DNA of 64,000 nt from Carnobacterium gallinarum DSM 4847 (GTDB lineage: Bacteria > Bacillota > Bacilli > Lactobacillales > Carnobacteriaceae): positions 1,736,001 through 1,800,000 of the forward strand of contig NZ_JQLU01000005.1 of NCBI RefSeq assembly GCF_000744375.1. Reading direction: 5' to 3'. Shown piece by piece: positions 25,484-35,022 of the stretch. The notes beneath the pieces were generated by a model. That model saw only the letters and a list, made by a program, of their open reading frames with translations. It searched no databases and was not told the origin of the DNA. Position numbers and translations under genes: made by a program. The first letter of the stretch is position 1, and every line of letters begins with the position of its first letter.

Positions 25484-26734
25484 TCATTCATTCATTTCAA
25501 ATAATGTGGCCTTTTTGATATGAATCAATTGTGATTCATAGATGCCAGAATTTCCAGAAAATAGATAGCTGATAACACAGATTAGAAATAAATAAGGCAA
25601 AGCATCTGTCCCGAATAGTTCTAATCCCATAATAAAACAAGCGATTGGTGTATTTGTAGCTCCAGCAAAAACACCGATAAAACCTAGACCTGCTAAAAAA
25701 GGAATGGATATTCCTAGAATCGGTGCTAAAGTACTCCCTAATGTAGCTCCCATCACAAATAATGGAGTGACTTCGCCACCTTGAAAGCCGGTACTTAAGG
25801 TCACAGAGGTAAAGAGTAACTTTAAAATAAAGGCATAGGGCGCAGAATCTCCTGAAAAAGCCTGTTGCAGTAAAGGTAAACTTAATCCTAAATAATCTCT
25901 AGTTCCAAGGAGCAAAACCAATACAATAATAAAAGAACCACCTAAAAAACTTTTTAAAACAGGATTTGGAAACCATTCTTTCCATTTGTTTTTAAGATAA
26001 TCTGTTAATCGACTGAATAAACGTCCAGTTAATCCGAATAAAATAGCTGCAAACATTAATTTAATTACAAGAGTAACCGTTGTAGTAGGTATGTTTCCCA
26101 TTGAATAATGAGTATGGGTAGCACCAAGATAAATCGCCATCCAGTTTGCAACAAGTGCAGCCCATAGGCTAGGAAAGAGTGCTTCTTCACGAAAAATTCC
26201 TAAGGCTAAAACTTCTAAAGCGAATAATGTACCAGCAATTGGTGTGCCAAATACTGAACTAAAACCAGCACTCATACCACAAATAATTAAGATGCGCCGT
26301 TCTTTTTGATTGATTTTAAACAGTCGTCCTACAAAGTCAGCGGTAGCTCCTCCCATCTGCACAGCAGTTCCTTCACGACCAGCGGAGCCACCGAATAAAT
26401 GAGTGGCAAGTGTTCCAATTAATGTCAAAGGAATCAAGCGAAAGGGAACCCGTTCTGTCCCTCCATTTGCCTGCTCAATCACTAAGTTGTTGCCACGAAC
26501 TGCATTTTTCCCAAATTTTAAATAAGAATAACTAATCAATGCGCCAGCGACAGGTAGAAAATAAAGCAAGAACGTATAATTTATGCGTAATTCGGTAACT
26601 GTGGCTAAGCTGTTTAAAAAAAGAGTAGATAAAGCCCCAGTTAAGGCACCTACGACACTTCCATAAAGTAGCCATTTGATCAAATACGTGCTAACTTTTA
26701 GGAAATCCGCCTCTTTTATTTTTTGAATCCACAA
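25484..26734 (-). CDS. CLC family anion transporter, CLC-F (fluoride) type likely
   Basis: A 416-residue polytopic CLC protein. The gating-glutamate motif is 'GSAGREGTAVQMG' and a second conserved motif is 'GFQGGEVTPLFVMGATLG'. Where chloride CLCs have GSGIP with the ion-binding Ser, this protein has 'RGNNLV', so Asn replaces Ser. In the family, Asn or Met at this place and GREG followed by T or V mark the fluoride/proton antiporter branch (CLC-F, EriC-F). I therefore favour fluoride export over chloride transport. It lies 27 nt downstream of xylR in the same direction and is probably read with it. No fluoride riboswitch space exists in the 27-nt gap. Confidence 0.75.
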   Translation of the reverse strand: MWIQKIKEADFLKVSTYLIKWLLYGSVVGALTGALSTLFLNSLATVTELRINYTFLLYFLPVAGALISYSYLKFGKNAVRGNNLVIEQANGGTERVPFRLIPLTLIGTLATHLFGGSAGREGTAVQMGGATADFVGRLFKINQKERRILIICGMSAGFSSVFGTPIAGTLFALEVLALGIFREEALFPSLWAALVANWMAIYLGATHTHYSMGNIPTTTVTLVIKLMFAAILFGLTGRLFSRLTDYLKNKWKEWFPNPVLKSFLGGSFIIVLVLLLGTRDYLGLSLPLLQQAFSGDSAPYAFILKLLFTSVTLSTGFQGGEVTPLFVMGATLGSTLAPILGISIPFLAGLGFIGVFAGATNTPIACFIMGLELFGTDALPYLFLICVISYLFSGNSGIYESQLIHIKKATLFEMNE

Positions 26735-26761
26735 GGTAATCTTCCTTTCTAGATGAGTCTT

Positions 26762-27922
26762 TTAAGGGACTAGTATTAGTTTTTTGACATGTAAAAATTT
26801 TTGAATACTGAGGGCCGCGCCACCTAACAAGGATGCATAAGCACCTAGTTCTGAGTTAAGGATGGGAACATGTTGATTAAAGACGTTCTTACTATTTTGT
26901 TGAATTTCAGGAATCAATGTCGGAATCTTCCGAATCAAGGAACTATTGAGATAGACTAAATCAGGACTATACAATGCAATCACATTATTGATTCCGATTG
27001 CTAAATAGCTAGCGGTTTCGTTAAGTAATTTTTTAGCAAAGGGATTCCCTTCTTTAAGAGCTTGAATAAAGTCTTCCGTAGTTGCAGTGGGTTGTTTAGT
27101 TTCTTGTCTAAATTCAGCCAAAATAGCTTTTTCAGAACAGTATTGCTCTAGACAGCCATGATTGCCACAAGGACAAGGTCGACCATTTGGAATTAAAATT
27201 GTATGTCCAATCTCGCCGCTACGACCATCATGCCCATGATAAAGCTGTTCATTCAAAATAACGCCAGCCCCAATCCCACTATGAATGCTAATACTCACCA
27301 TATTTGGCTGAAGGGTAGAAAAAATATGTTCAGCATAAGCAGTTAAATTCGCTTCATTTTCTAGATAGATAGGCAAGTTTAATCTTTCATATAATAATTG
27401 ATGTAATGGAAGTTGATCCAAGTCGTAATAAGGTGTAAATAAAATCATATTTTCATGGACAATCCCATGAATAGCTAAGGTCACACCAATAATTCCATAA
27501 GGTGTTTCAGGGCTGATCTGTTGATAACTAGCGACTAGTTGTTCAATGGAATGGACAATTGTTTCTTTCGTCATCAAGCGGCTAGTTTCTATTTTTTCTT
27601 CTAAAATATGTCCATCTAGATAGGTAAGTACTGAAGACAGTGAGTCATAGCCAACATCAATACTTAGTGCTAAACCAGCCTGATGATTGAATTGCAATAG
27701 AATCGGTTTGCGTCCTCCAGAAGTTGTACTCATACCAATTCCTGTTTCATTGACTAATTGATTTTCCATTAATTTTTTGACAATCTCAGAAACTGTAGCT
27801 TTGTTCAAGCCTGTTATTTGAGCAAGAGCAGCTCTTGAAATGGTTTTGGCAGCAATAATTTCTGCTAGGACAACATTTTCATTTTGCTCCCGAATTACGT
27901 ATTTATTAATAAACACAAACAT
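26762..27922 (-). CDS. xylR: ROK family xylose repressor XylR
   Basis: A 386-residue ROK repressor. The N-terminal winged HTH (about 15-65: 'SRAALAQITGLNKATVSEIVKKL') precedes a sugar-kinase-like domain with 'GGRKPILLQFNHQAGLALSIDVGYDS' and the zinc cluster 'CPCGNHGCLEQYC'. It is divergent from xylA, with a classic xylO dyad between them, so it represses xylAB until xylose binds. AAGGAG lies only 2 nt before ATG 27922; a GTG at 27916 has better spacing (about 8 nt) and may be the true start. The downstream CLC gene probably shares its transcript. Confidence 0.9.
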   Translation of the reverse strand: MFVFINKYVIREQNENVVLAEIIAAKTISRAALAQITGLNKATVSEIVKKLMENQLVNETGIGMSTTSGGRKPILLQFNHQAGLALSIDVGYDSLSSVLTYLDGHILEEKIETSRLMTKETIVHSIEQLVASYQQISPETPYGIIGVTLAIHGIVHENMILFTPYYDLDQLPLHQLLYERLNLPIYLENEANLTAYAEHIFSTLQPNMVSISIHSGIGAGVILNEQLYHGHDGRSGEIGHTILIPNGRPCPCGNHGCLEQYCSEKAILAEFRQETKQPTATTEDFIQALKEGNPFAKKLLNETASYLAIGINNVIALYSPDLVYLNSSLIRKIPTLIPEIQQNSKNVFNQHVPILNSELGAYASLLGGAALSIQKFLHVKKLILVP

Positions 27923-28011
27923 CTCTCCTTAATTAGCTGCATGTACATGAATACTTTTATTTTACAGGAAGTTGACTAGTATTGAAATGAAGAACTGCTT
28001 TTTATCTAAAA

Positions 28012-28049
28012 TGAAAGCGATTGACAAATGGAGAACGATACTATAAGAT
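28012..28049 (+). promoter_or_regulatory. xylA promoter with CcpA-like cre site
   Basis: TTGACA (28021-28026), a 17-nt spacer and TAAGAT (28044-28049) fit a sigma-A promoter. A cre-like element, TGAAAGCGATTGACA (28012-28026), overlaps the -35 box; its left 11 bases match the CcpA consensus and the right end is shifted by one base. This would allow glucose repression by blocking polymerase. Confidence 0.6.
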
Positions 28050-28058
28050 AAATTTAAT

Positions 28059-28083
28059 TAAGTTTGTTTGATGTACAAACTAA
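28059..28083. promoter_or_regulatory. xylO operator
   Basis: AGTTTGT (28061-28067), 7 nt, ACAAACT (28075-28081), with further partial symmetry outside. This matches the known XylR operator of Bacillus and lactic bacteria. It lies just after the predicted start of transcription and before the xylA SD. Confidence 0.85.
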
Positions 28084-28106
28084 CTGAAAATAGGAGGAAC
28101 AAAAAA

Positions 28107-29414
28107 ATGACTTATTTCCCAAATGTAGACAAAGTTCTTTATGAAGGTCCTGATTCAACAAACATGCTTGCTTTTCATCATTACAATCCTGAGGAAATAA
28201 TTAACGGGAAAACAATGAAAGAGCATTTGCGTTTTGCCGTTGCCTATTGGCATACTATGACTCAAGATGGTTCAGATCCTTTTGGTGCGGCAGTAAATGT
28301 TCGGACGTGGTTAACAGATGATCCAATGGAAACTGCTAAAAATCGAGTAACCGCTATTTTTGAATTTTTAACTAAAATTGATGCACCCTATTTTTGCTTC
28401 CATGATGTTGATATAGCACCAGAAGGCAATTCATTAAAAGAATTTAATCGTAATTTAGATGACATTACAGATTTAATTAAAGCTAAGATGGATGAAACTG
28501 GAATTAAACTTTTATGGAATACAGCAAATATGTTTACGAATCCACGGTTTATTCATGGTGCTGCTTCTAGTCCAAATGCTGAAGTTTTCGCATATGCAGC
28601 AGCGCAAGTAAAAAAGGGATTAGAGCTAAGTAAAAAGTTAGGCGGAGAAAACTATGTCTTTTGGGGTGGACGTGAAGGCTATGAAACTTTATTAAATACA
28701 GATATGAAATTTGAACAAGAAAATAGTGCACGTTTATTCCATATGGCTATTGATTACGCCAAAGAAATTGGTCATCAGGTTCAATTCTTAATTGAGCCAA
28801 AACCAATGGAACCAACGAAGCACCAGTATGATTTTGATGCAGCAACAACGATGGCATTTTTATTAAAATACAATTTAGACCAAGATTTTAAATTAAATTT
28901 AGAAGCCAATCATGCAACATTAGCAGGTCATACTTTTGAACATGAATTAAATGTAGCTAGAAACTATAATGCCTTAGGTTCGATTGATGCGAATCAAGGA
29001 GACGTTCTCTTAGGTTGGGATACAGATGAGTTTCCGACAGATCTACAAGCGGCAACCTTAGCTATGTATGAAGTTGTTGAAAATGGCGGAATTGCTCCAG
29101 GTGGGATTAACTTTGATTCTAAAGTGCGCCGTTCTTCATTTGAGATGGATGATTTATTTATTGCCCATATTGCCGGGATGGATACATTTGCTCGTGGCTT
29201 TAAAGCGGCATTGAGATTGAAAGCCGATGGATTTTTTGATACCCTTAAAGCAGAACGATACGCTAGCTATCAAACGGGAATTGGTGCGGATATTTTAGCA
29301 AATAAAATGGATTTAAAGAGCTTAGAACAATATGCATTAGCACACGACCAAATTACCAATCAATCTTCGCATATTGAATATGTAAAATCAAAATTAAACG
29401 ACTATTTAGTGTAA
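28107..29414 (+). CDS. xylA: Xylose isomerase
   Basis: ATG 28107 follows TAGGAGGAAC; an upstream in-frame ATG lies in the operator and has no SD. The 435-residue enzyme converts D-xylose to D-xylulose. Family motifs are '[12 protein letters not shown]' (catalytic His), '[17 protein letters not shown]', '[14 protein letters not shown]' and '[20 protein letters not shown]' (metal ligands). The length fits the class II enzymes. The next gene is xylB, after a weak terminator-like hairpin. No xylose transporter lies in the window. Confidence 0.97.
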   Translation: MTYFPNVDKVLYEGPDSTNMLAFHHYNPEEIINGKTMKEHLRFAVAYWHTMTQDGSDPFGAAVNVRTWLTDDPMETAKNRVTAIFEFLTKIDAPYFCFHDVDIAPEGNSLKEFNRNLDDITDLIKAKMDETGIKLLWNTANMFTNPRFIHGAASSPNAEVFAYAAAQVKKGLELSKKLGGENYVFWGGREGYETLLNTDMKFEQENSARLFHMAIDYAKEIGHQVQFLIEPKPMEPTKHQYDFDAATTMAFLLKYNLDQDFKLNLEANHATLAGHTFEHELNVARNYNALGSIDANQGDVLLGWDTDEFPTDLQAATLAMYEVVENGGIAPGGINFDSKVRRSSFEMDDLFIAHIAGMDTFARGFKAALRLKADGFFDTLKAERYASYQTGIGADILANKMDLKSLEQYALAHDQITNQSSHIEYVKSKLNDYLV

Positions 29415-29421
29415 TTCAATG

Positions 29422-29464
29422 AAAGCATCCTTTTTAGAGAAATGTCTTAAAGAGGGTGCTTTTT
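29422..29464 (+). terminator. Hairpin with U-tract between xylA and xylB
   Basis: An imperfect stem (29422-29436 with 29448-29464) including G-U pairs, then five T. It may cause partial termination and lower xylB expression relative to xylA. Confidence 0.6.
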
Positions 29465-29494
29465 GCAAAATAAAGAAAAGAAGGAGTTCGTGGG

Positions 29495-30976
29495 ATGGAG
29501 TATGTAGTAGGAATTGATTTAGGAACGAGTTCTTTAAAGGGGATTTTAGTGAACCCAGAAGGAAGCATTCTTGCCACAGCCTCTGCAAGTTATGCTGTTG
29601 AAACTACGCAAGTTGGCTATAGTGAGCAACACCCCGAAATTTGGATTGAAGCAACTAAAAAGGTCATAACTCAGTTGATTCAAGAAGTTCCGACTATTTT
29701 AGATTATTTAGTAGGGATTAGTTTTTCAGGGCAAATGCATAGCTTAGTTTTATTAAATCAAGAAAATCAACCATTACGTAAGGCAATTTTATGGAATGAT
29801 GTCCGAACAACGTCACAATGTGAAAGAGTGATGTCAGAGTTTGGCGAAGAGTTATTGGCAATTACGAAAAATCGTGCATTAGAAGGTTTTACATTGCCTA
29901 AACTTTTATGGGTGAAGGAGAATGAACCAGAAATCTGGCAACAAGCTGCGCATTTCCTTTTGCCTAAAGATTATTTGGGATTTTGGCTAACTGGAAAGCA
30001 ACACATGGATTATTCAGATGCAGCTGGGACATTGCTTTTAGATGTAGTTCAACAACAATGGTCAATGGAGATTGCGGATCAATTTGCAATTCCAGCAAAA
30101 CTATTCCCTAAATTAGTAGCATCGAATGAAAAAATTGGGGAGTTACGCACAGAATTAGCAACGGAATTTGGTTTTAAACAAAGGATTTCGGTTTTTGCAG
30201 GAGGTGCAGACAATGCTTGTGGTGCGCTAGGTGCGGGCATTATTGCAGAAGGAGTGGGAATGTGTAGCATTGGAACATCGGGTGTTTTCTTAAGCTATGA
30301 AGCTTCTGGAGAAAAAGAGTACCAAGGGCAGTTGCACATATTTAACCATACCGTAACCGATAGTTTTTATTCAATGGGTGTAACCTTATCTGCTGGGCAT
30401 AGCTTGACGTGGTTTAAAGAAACCTTTGCTGAAAATCAAAGTTATGAAGAGTTGTTGACAGGTATTGAGGATTTACCAATTGGTTCGGCGGGGTTGTTAT
30501 TTACTCCTTATATTGTTGGTGAGCGGACGCCTTATGTTGATAGTCAGATTCGTGGAAGTTTTATTGGGATTGATACGAATCATACAAAAAAACATTTTGC
30601 CAAAGCGGTTCTAGAAGGAATTACATTTTCACTAAAAGATTCACAACAACTGATGGAAATGTACGCTAATCGACAATTTAAACGGATTGTTTCAGTCGGC
30701 GGTGGTGCTAAAAATGCTGCGTGGTTGCAAATGCAAGCCGATATTTTTAATGCAACGATTATGACTCTCACAGCTGAAGAAGGTCCAGCGATGGGAGCGG
30801 CAATGTTGGCTGCGATGGGAAGTGGCTGGTTTTCTAGCTTTGAAGCATGTGCCGCGGCTTTTGTAAGCTATCAAAAAGAATACCAACCGATTGCCGCAAA
30901 TGTAGCAGCTTATCAAAAGGTTTATTCTTCCTATCAAAAAGTCTATCCTGCTACAAAAATAGTAGTCGACAATTGA
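29495..30976 (+). CDS. xylB: Xylulokinase
   Basis: A 493-residue FGGY-family kinase that phosphorylates D-xylulose to xylulose 5-phosphate, feeding the pentose-phosphate or phosphoketolase route. The N-terminal phosphate loop 'GIDLGTSSLKGILV' (6-19), 'SGQMHSLVLL' (about 77-86), 'GGADNACGALGAGI' (about 235-248) and the C-terminal 'VSVGGGAKNAAWLQMQAD' are all present. The C-terminal 25 residues hold a short repeat of 'AYQKVY/SYQKVY'. SD AAGAAGGAG precedes ATG 29495. Confidence 0.95.
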   Translation: MEYVVGIDLGTSSLKGILVNPEGSILATASASYAVETTQVGYSEQHPEIWIEATKKVITQLIQEVPTILDYLVGISFSGQMHSLVLLNQENQPLRKAILWNDVRTTSQCERVMSEFGEELLAITKNRALEGFTLPKLLWVKENEPEIWQQAAHFLLPKDYLGFWLTGKQHMDYSDAAGTLLLDVVQQQWSMEIADQFAIPAKLFPKLVASNEKIGELRTELATEFGFKQRISVFAGGADNACGALGAGIIAEGVGMCSIGTSGVFLSYEASGEKEYQGQLHIFNHTVTDSFYSMGVTLSAGHSLTWFKETFAENQSYEELLTGIEDLPIGSAGLLFTPYIVGERTPYVDSQIRGSFIGIDTNHTKKHFAKAVLEGITFSLKDSQQLMEMYANRQFKRIVSVGGGAKNAAWLQMQADIFNATIMTLTAEEGPAMGAAMLAAMGSGWFSSFEACAAAFVSYQKEYQPIAANVAAYQKVYSSYQKVYPATKIVVDN

Positions 30977-30988
30977 AAGAATAACACC

Positions 30989-31034
30989 AAAAAAGTCCAA
31001 AATCACAGGGAAAACCTGATTTTTGGACTTTTTT
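30989..31034. terminator. Bidirectional terminator after xylB
   Basis: A stem of about 20 bp with AAAAAAGTCC and GGACTTTTTT ends (30989-31009 with 31015-31034). It separates xylB from the converging GntR gene. Confidence 0.88.
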
Positions 31035-31040
31035 ACATAG

Positions 31041-31757
31041 TTAATTTTGCACAAACACTGTTTCAAACACAAAATCTTCATAACGATGACGAGTAAAGGA
31101 ATATTCAAAAATTCGACCATCTTCTAAATGCGCAATTTTTTCAATTTCCATAATAAATGAAGACGAAGGTAATTCTAATAATTCATTGTCTTCCTCTGAA
31201 GGGTGGTCGCCACGAATCCAAACATGAGCGCGTTGCATTTTTAGACCTAACTCATCACGAATATAATTATAAATAGAATCTTCTAAATGCTTTGGTTCCA
31301 AACCGACGATAATCGAAAGAGGCATATATGTATGCTCAATGGAGTAAGGTTTGTGGTTAACGGAACGCAAACGCACAATTTTATAAATATAGCCATTGTC
31401 TTCAATTTCTAACTTTTTTGCTACATCATCCGTTGGTTTTTCAATTGAAAATTGCAGGATTTTGGAAGAAATATGCTGTTTACCAACAGTATTGACTAAG
31501 CCGGCAGTTGGTCCTAAGGCAATCGTTCCACCATTTGTAGAAGTGCCTTTAATAAAAGTACCAGAACCACGGCGGCGAACCATCATCCCCTCTTTCACTA
31601 ATAAATCTAAGGCTTTTTTGACGGTTAATTTACTGCAATCATAGTCTAAGGCCAAGGTATCGCCATCTGGAATTTTCTCATCTAGTTGATAGAAACCAGT
31701 ATTAATTTTCTCTTTGATATCTATATATATTTGCCGATATTTGGGAACAGCACTCAC
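31041..31757 (-). CDS. GntR/HutC family regulator of the beta-glucoside operon
   Basis: A 238-residue GntR protein. The N-terminal wHTH (about 5-70: 'DGDTLALDYDCSKLTVKKALDLLVKEGMMVRRRGSGTFI') is followed by a UTRA effector domain (about 95-235), as in BglR/TreR-like regulators that sense phosphosugars. It is divergent from the 6-phospho-beta-glucosidase gene, and two AAAGT/ACTTT dyads lie over that gene's promoter. It very likely represses the operon in the absence of the phosphorylated beta-glucoside. Confidence 0.88.
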   Translation of the reverse strand: MSAVPKYRQIYIDIKEKINTGFYQLDEKIPDGDTLALDYDCSKLTVKKALDLLVKEGMMVRRRGSGTFIKGTSTNGGTIALGPTAGLVNTVGKQHISSKILQFSIEKPTDDVAKKLEIEDNGYIYKIVRLRSVNHKPYSIEHTYMPLSIIVGLEPKHLEDSIYNYIRDELGLKMQRAHVWIRGDHPSEEDNELLELPSSSFIMEIEKIAHLEDGRIFEYSFTRHRYEDFVFETVFVQN

Positions 31758-31841
31758 TACTTCTCAACTCCTTATGTTTCTTTATTACCCCAACTATACC
31801 ATGAAATGCTCTTTTTCTCTATAAAAATAGCTTTTAAATTA

Positions 31842-31896
31842 AAAGTATATAACTTTAAATAAAAGTGTTTACTTTTGTTTTTGTTTGCGTTATGAT
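31842..31896 (+). promoter_or_regulatory. bgl-PTS promoter with two GntR-type operators
   Basis: TTTACT (31868-31873), a 17-nt spacer and TATGAT (31891-31896) form the promoter. Inverted repeats AAAGT-N5-ACTTT (31842-31856) and AAAAGT-N4-ACTTTT (31861-31876) lie upstream of and across the -35 box, spaced about two helical turns apart. Such dyads suit a dimeric GntR/HutC repressor. Confidence 0.65.
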
Positions 31897-31923
31897 GTTT
31901 TTGTAAAGAAAGGGGATACAAAA

Positions 31924-33336
31924 ATGAATCAACAATTAAATTTTCCAAAGGACTTTTGGTGGGGATCGGCTTGGTCAGCAGAACAAGCGGAAGGTCGAGG
32001 CGACACTGGTAAGGCAGAAACGGTATGGGAGCATTGGTTTAAAGAGGAACCGAATCGCTTTTACAATCGGATTAGTTCAGAGGTAACAACTGATCATTTT
32101 AATCGTTATCAAGAAGATGTCCAATTGATGAAACAGACAGGGCATAATTCATTTAGACTTTCTATCTCTTGGGCTAGAATGTTTCCAGATGGTGGCGTTG
32201 GGACTGTGAATCCAAAAGCGATTACTTTTTATCGTAAGTTAATGACTGAAATGAATGAAAACGGAATCAAACCATTTGTAAATCTCTATCATTTTGATAT
32301 GCCATTTTTATTACAAGAAAAAGGCGGCTGGGAATCACGTGAAGTTGTGGATGCTTATGTTCGTTTTGCAACGACTTGTTTTGAAGAATTTGGCGATTTG
32401 GTTTATCATTGGTTTACCTTCAATGAACCGTTAGGACCAATTCTAGGCAGTTATTTAGAAGGATTTCATTATCCAGGGATTGTTGATTTTAAACGTGGTG
32501 CGCAAGCTGCATTTCATACTATTCTAGCTCATGCATTGGCGATTGAAGCGTTCAAGAAACAAGGATATTCATCTAAGATTGGTGTTATTTTAAATCTAAG
32601 TCCAACATATCCACGGAGTCAAAATCCAGCAGATATCGAGGCAGCCGAAATCGTTGATGCGCTTTATACAAGAAGTTTCCTTGATCCAATGGTGAAAGGA
32701 ACATTCCCAACGAAGTTAGTAGAGTTATTAAAAGAATATCATCAAATGCCTGAATTTGAAGAACAAGACTTAGTTATTATTAAGGAAAATACAGCGCAAA
32801 TTCTTGGCTTAAATTATTACGAACCACGTCGTGTGAAGGCCCGTTTAACTGGAATTAATCCTAATGGTCCCTTTTTACCAGAATGGTTCTATGAAAACTA
32901 CGATATGCCAGGGAAAAGAATGAATGTCTATCGTGGTTGGGAGATTTATGAAAAAGGTATCTATGATTTATGTCTGGATATTCGTGATAATTATGGCAAC
33001 ATTGAAGCCTTTATTTCTGAAAATGGAATGGGCGTGGCTGATGAAGAACGATTTATGGATGAAACGGGTCAAGTAATTGATGAGTATCGAATTGACTATA
33101 TTAAAGATCATTTAGCCTATGTGCATAAGGCGATTCAGGAAGGTTGTCAGATCAAAGGGTATCATTTATGGACATTTATTGATTGTTGGTCTTGGATTAA
33201 CACCTATAAAAATCGTTACGGTTTAGTTTCGTTAGATTTAGCAACACAAAAAAGAACGATTAAAAAAAGTGGTGAATTTTATCAAAAAATGAGTCAGGAC
33301 AATGGTTTTGACTATGATGTAAGTAAATTAGTATAG
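31924..33336 (+). CDS. 6-phospho-beta-glucosidase, GH1
   Basis: ATG 31924 follows AAAGGGGAT; an in-frame TTG 39 nt upstream overlaps the promoter. The 470-residue GH1 enzyme has the acid/base motif 'TFNEPLGP' (about 168-175) and the nucleophile motif 'FISENGMG' (about 364-371). In the family, PTS-linked members act on 6-phospho sugars such as cellobiose 6-phosphate. It is the first gene of a four-gene operon with EIIC, EIIB and EIIA, which fits cytosolic hydrolysis of the imported phosphodisaccharide. The exact sugar is not known. Confidence 0.93.
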   Translation: MNQQLNFPKDFWWGSAWSAEQAEGRGDTGKAETVWEHWFKEEPNRFYNRISSEVTTDHFNRYQEDVQLMKQTGHNSFRLSISWARMFPDGGVGTVNPKAITFYRKLMTEMNENGIKPFVNLYHFDMPFLLQEKGGWESREVVDAYVRFATTCFEEFGDLVYHWFTFNEPLGPILGSYLEGFHYPGIVDFKRGAQAAFHTILAHALAIEAFKKQGYSSKIGVILNLSPTYPRSQNPADIEAAEIVDALYTRSFLDPMVKGTFPTKLVELLKEYHQMPEFEEQDLVIIKENTAQILGLNYYEPRRVKARLTGINPNGPFLPEWFYENYDMPGKRMNVYRGWEIYEKGIYDLCLDIRDNYGNIEAFISENGMGVADEERFMDETGQVIDEYRIDYIKDHLAYVHKAIQEGCQIKGYHLWTFIDCWSWINTYKNRYGLVSLDLATQKRTIKKSGEFYQKMSQDNGFDYDVSKLV

Positions 33337-33347
33337 GAGGAAGAACA

Positions 33348-34682
33348 ATGACAGAATCAGCGAATAAGAAGACTATTGCTGACCGATTCGCCTACGTTGC
33401 ACAGAAAATGGGAGGACAAATCCATCTAAGAACTCTTAGAGATGCGTTTGCTTCTATAATGCCCTTTATGATTTTAGCTGGTTTCATGACCTTGATAAAT
33501 TATGTTGTCTTAGAACCAACAGGTTTTATGGGGAAATTTATTAAGCCTGAAACTTTAACAACATGGCAATCGATAGGAACGTCTATTTCTAATGGGACGT
33601 TGAATATTATGACCCTTCTTGTAGCGGTAGCCATCTCATATCACCTTTGTATGAATCGCGGGTATAAGAATGTAATTGCTCCGATTTTAGTAGCACTATC
33701 AACCATGATTGTGATTACACCATTATCAACACTTTTCACTCCTGAGGGATCAAAAACAGAATTTGTCGTTTCAGGTGTCATTCCAATAAGCTACACAAGC
33801 GCTTCGGGGATGTTTGTCGGAATTATCGTCGGTTTGTTAGCTACAGATATGTTCATCAAGCTTTCTTCAAATGAAAAGCTACAAATCAATATTGCTGGTA
33901 ATATTCCACCAGCAGTAATTAAATCATTTAATGTATTAATTCCAATTATGTTAAATGTCTTGATTTTTGCAGTAGCATCATTTGCCTTGAATCAATTATT
34001 TTCAATGGATTTTAATACCTTAATTACAACGATTGTGACGAAGCCGTTGAGCTATGTCACTACTAGCTTACCTGGTTTCCTATTAATCACTACGATTGCG
34101 AACTTATTCTTTGGTTTTGGGATTCATCAAGCTGTTATTTCAGGTGCATTGCTTGATCCGTTCCTATTGCAAAATATGCAAGACAATATGTTAGCCTATG
34201 CCAACCATGAAGAGATTCCTCATATTATTAATATGGCTTTCAAAGATACATTTGCAGTAATGGGTGGTTCTGGAAATACGATTGCGTTATTAATTGCGAT
34301 TTTTATCTTTAGTAAACGAAATGATTATCGTGATGTCTCTAAAATGTCTTTAATGCCATCGATTTTCAATATTAGTGAACCGATTATCTTTGGATTGCCG
34401 ATTGTCTTTAATCCAACGCTGATTATTCCTTTTGTGCTTGCCCCAATCTTTTCACTAACTGTAGCATATTACGCTACGGCAGCCGGATTAATTAGCCATG
34501 TCGTTGTGCAAACACCTTGGACAACGCCACCAATTATTTCAGGATTTTTAGCAACTGGTGGAGATTGGCGCGCCGCAGCATTACAGTTCGTCATCATCGT
34601 TATTACAGTGTTCATTTACTTGCCTTTCTTAAAAATCGATGAACGCGTAAATCAAATGCAATTAGCAGATTCAGAAAACTAA
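33348..34682 (+). CDS. PTS cellobiose/beta-glucoside EIIC
   Basis: A 444-residue membrane permease of the lactose/cellobiose (Lac) PTS family, with about ten hydrophobic segments. Motifs typical of CelB-type EIIC are 'GSGNTIALL' and 'FNISEPIIFGLPIVFNP' near the C-terminal half. It carries the sugar while EIIB phosphorylates it. The SD is TAGGAGG, 11 nt after the glucosidase stop. The EIIB and EIIA genes follow with short gaps. Confidence 0.92.
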   Translation: MTESANKKTIADRFAYVAQKMGGQIHLRTLRDAFASIMPFMILAGFMTLINYVVLEPTGFMGKFIKPETLTTWQSIGTSISNGTLNIMTLLVAVAISYHLCMNRGYKNVIAPILVALSTMIVITPLSTLFTPEGSKTEFVVSGVIPISYTSASGMFVGIIVGLLATDMFIKLSSNEKLQINIAGNIPPAVIKSFNVLIPIMLNVLIFAVASFALNQLFSMDFNTLITTIVTKPLSYVTTSLPGFLLITTIANLFFGFGIHQAVISGALLDPFLLQNMQDNMLAYANHEEIPHIINMAFKDTFAVMGGSGNTIALLIAIFIFSKRNDYRDVSKMSLMPSIFNISEPIIFGLPIVFNPTLIIPFVLAPIFSLTVAYYATAAGLISHVVVQTPWTTPPIISGFLATGGDWRAAALQFVIIVITVFIYLPFLKIDERVNQMQLADSEN

Positions 34683-34698
34683 AGGAGCGAAAACAATC

Positions 34699-34995
34699 AT
34701 GAAAAATATTTTATTAGTGTGTAATCAAGGAATGTCGACTAGTTTTTTAGTAGAAAAAATGAAAGTAGCTGCAACAGAATCAGCTATAGAAGCTAAGATT
34801 TGGGCAGTTTCAGATGCTGAGTTACATGAGAATTGGGAACAGGCTGATGTTATTTTGTTAGGCCCACAAGTTGGTTATTTAAAAGCCAATACAGAAAATG
34901 TAACCAACCACTCTAAACCAGTTGAAGTAATTGATTTTGTTGATTATGGTCGAGTAAATGGCAAAGCTGTATTAGACAAAGCGATGAGTTTATAA
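34699..34995 (+). CDS. PTS cellobiose EIIB
   Basis: A 98-residue soluble EIIB of the Lac family. The phosphorylated Cys 8 lies in the loop 'VCNQGMSTSFL', the typical P-loop. It takes phosphate from EIIA and passes it to the incoming sugar at EIIC. AAAGGAG precedes ATG 34699. Confidence 0.93.
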   Translation: MKNILLVCNQGMSTSFLVEKMKVAATESAIEAKIWAVSDAELHENWEQADVILLGPQVGYLKANTENVTNHSKPVEVIDFVDYGRVNGKAVLDKAMSL

Positions 34996-35022
34996 ATTTA
35001 AAGACGAGGGAGTTGCTAGAAA

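Noticed and set aside
26735-26761. Fluoride riboswitch upstream of the CLC gene
   Set aside because: Only 27 nt separate xylR and the CLC gene, too short for the motif.
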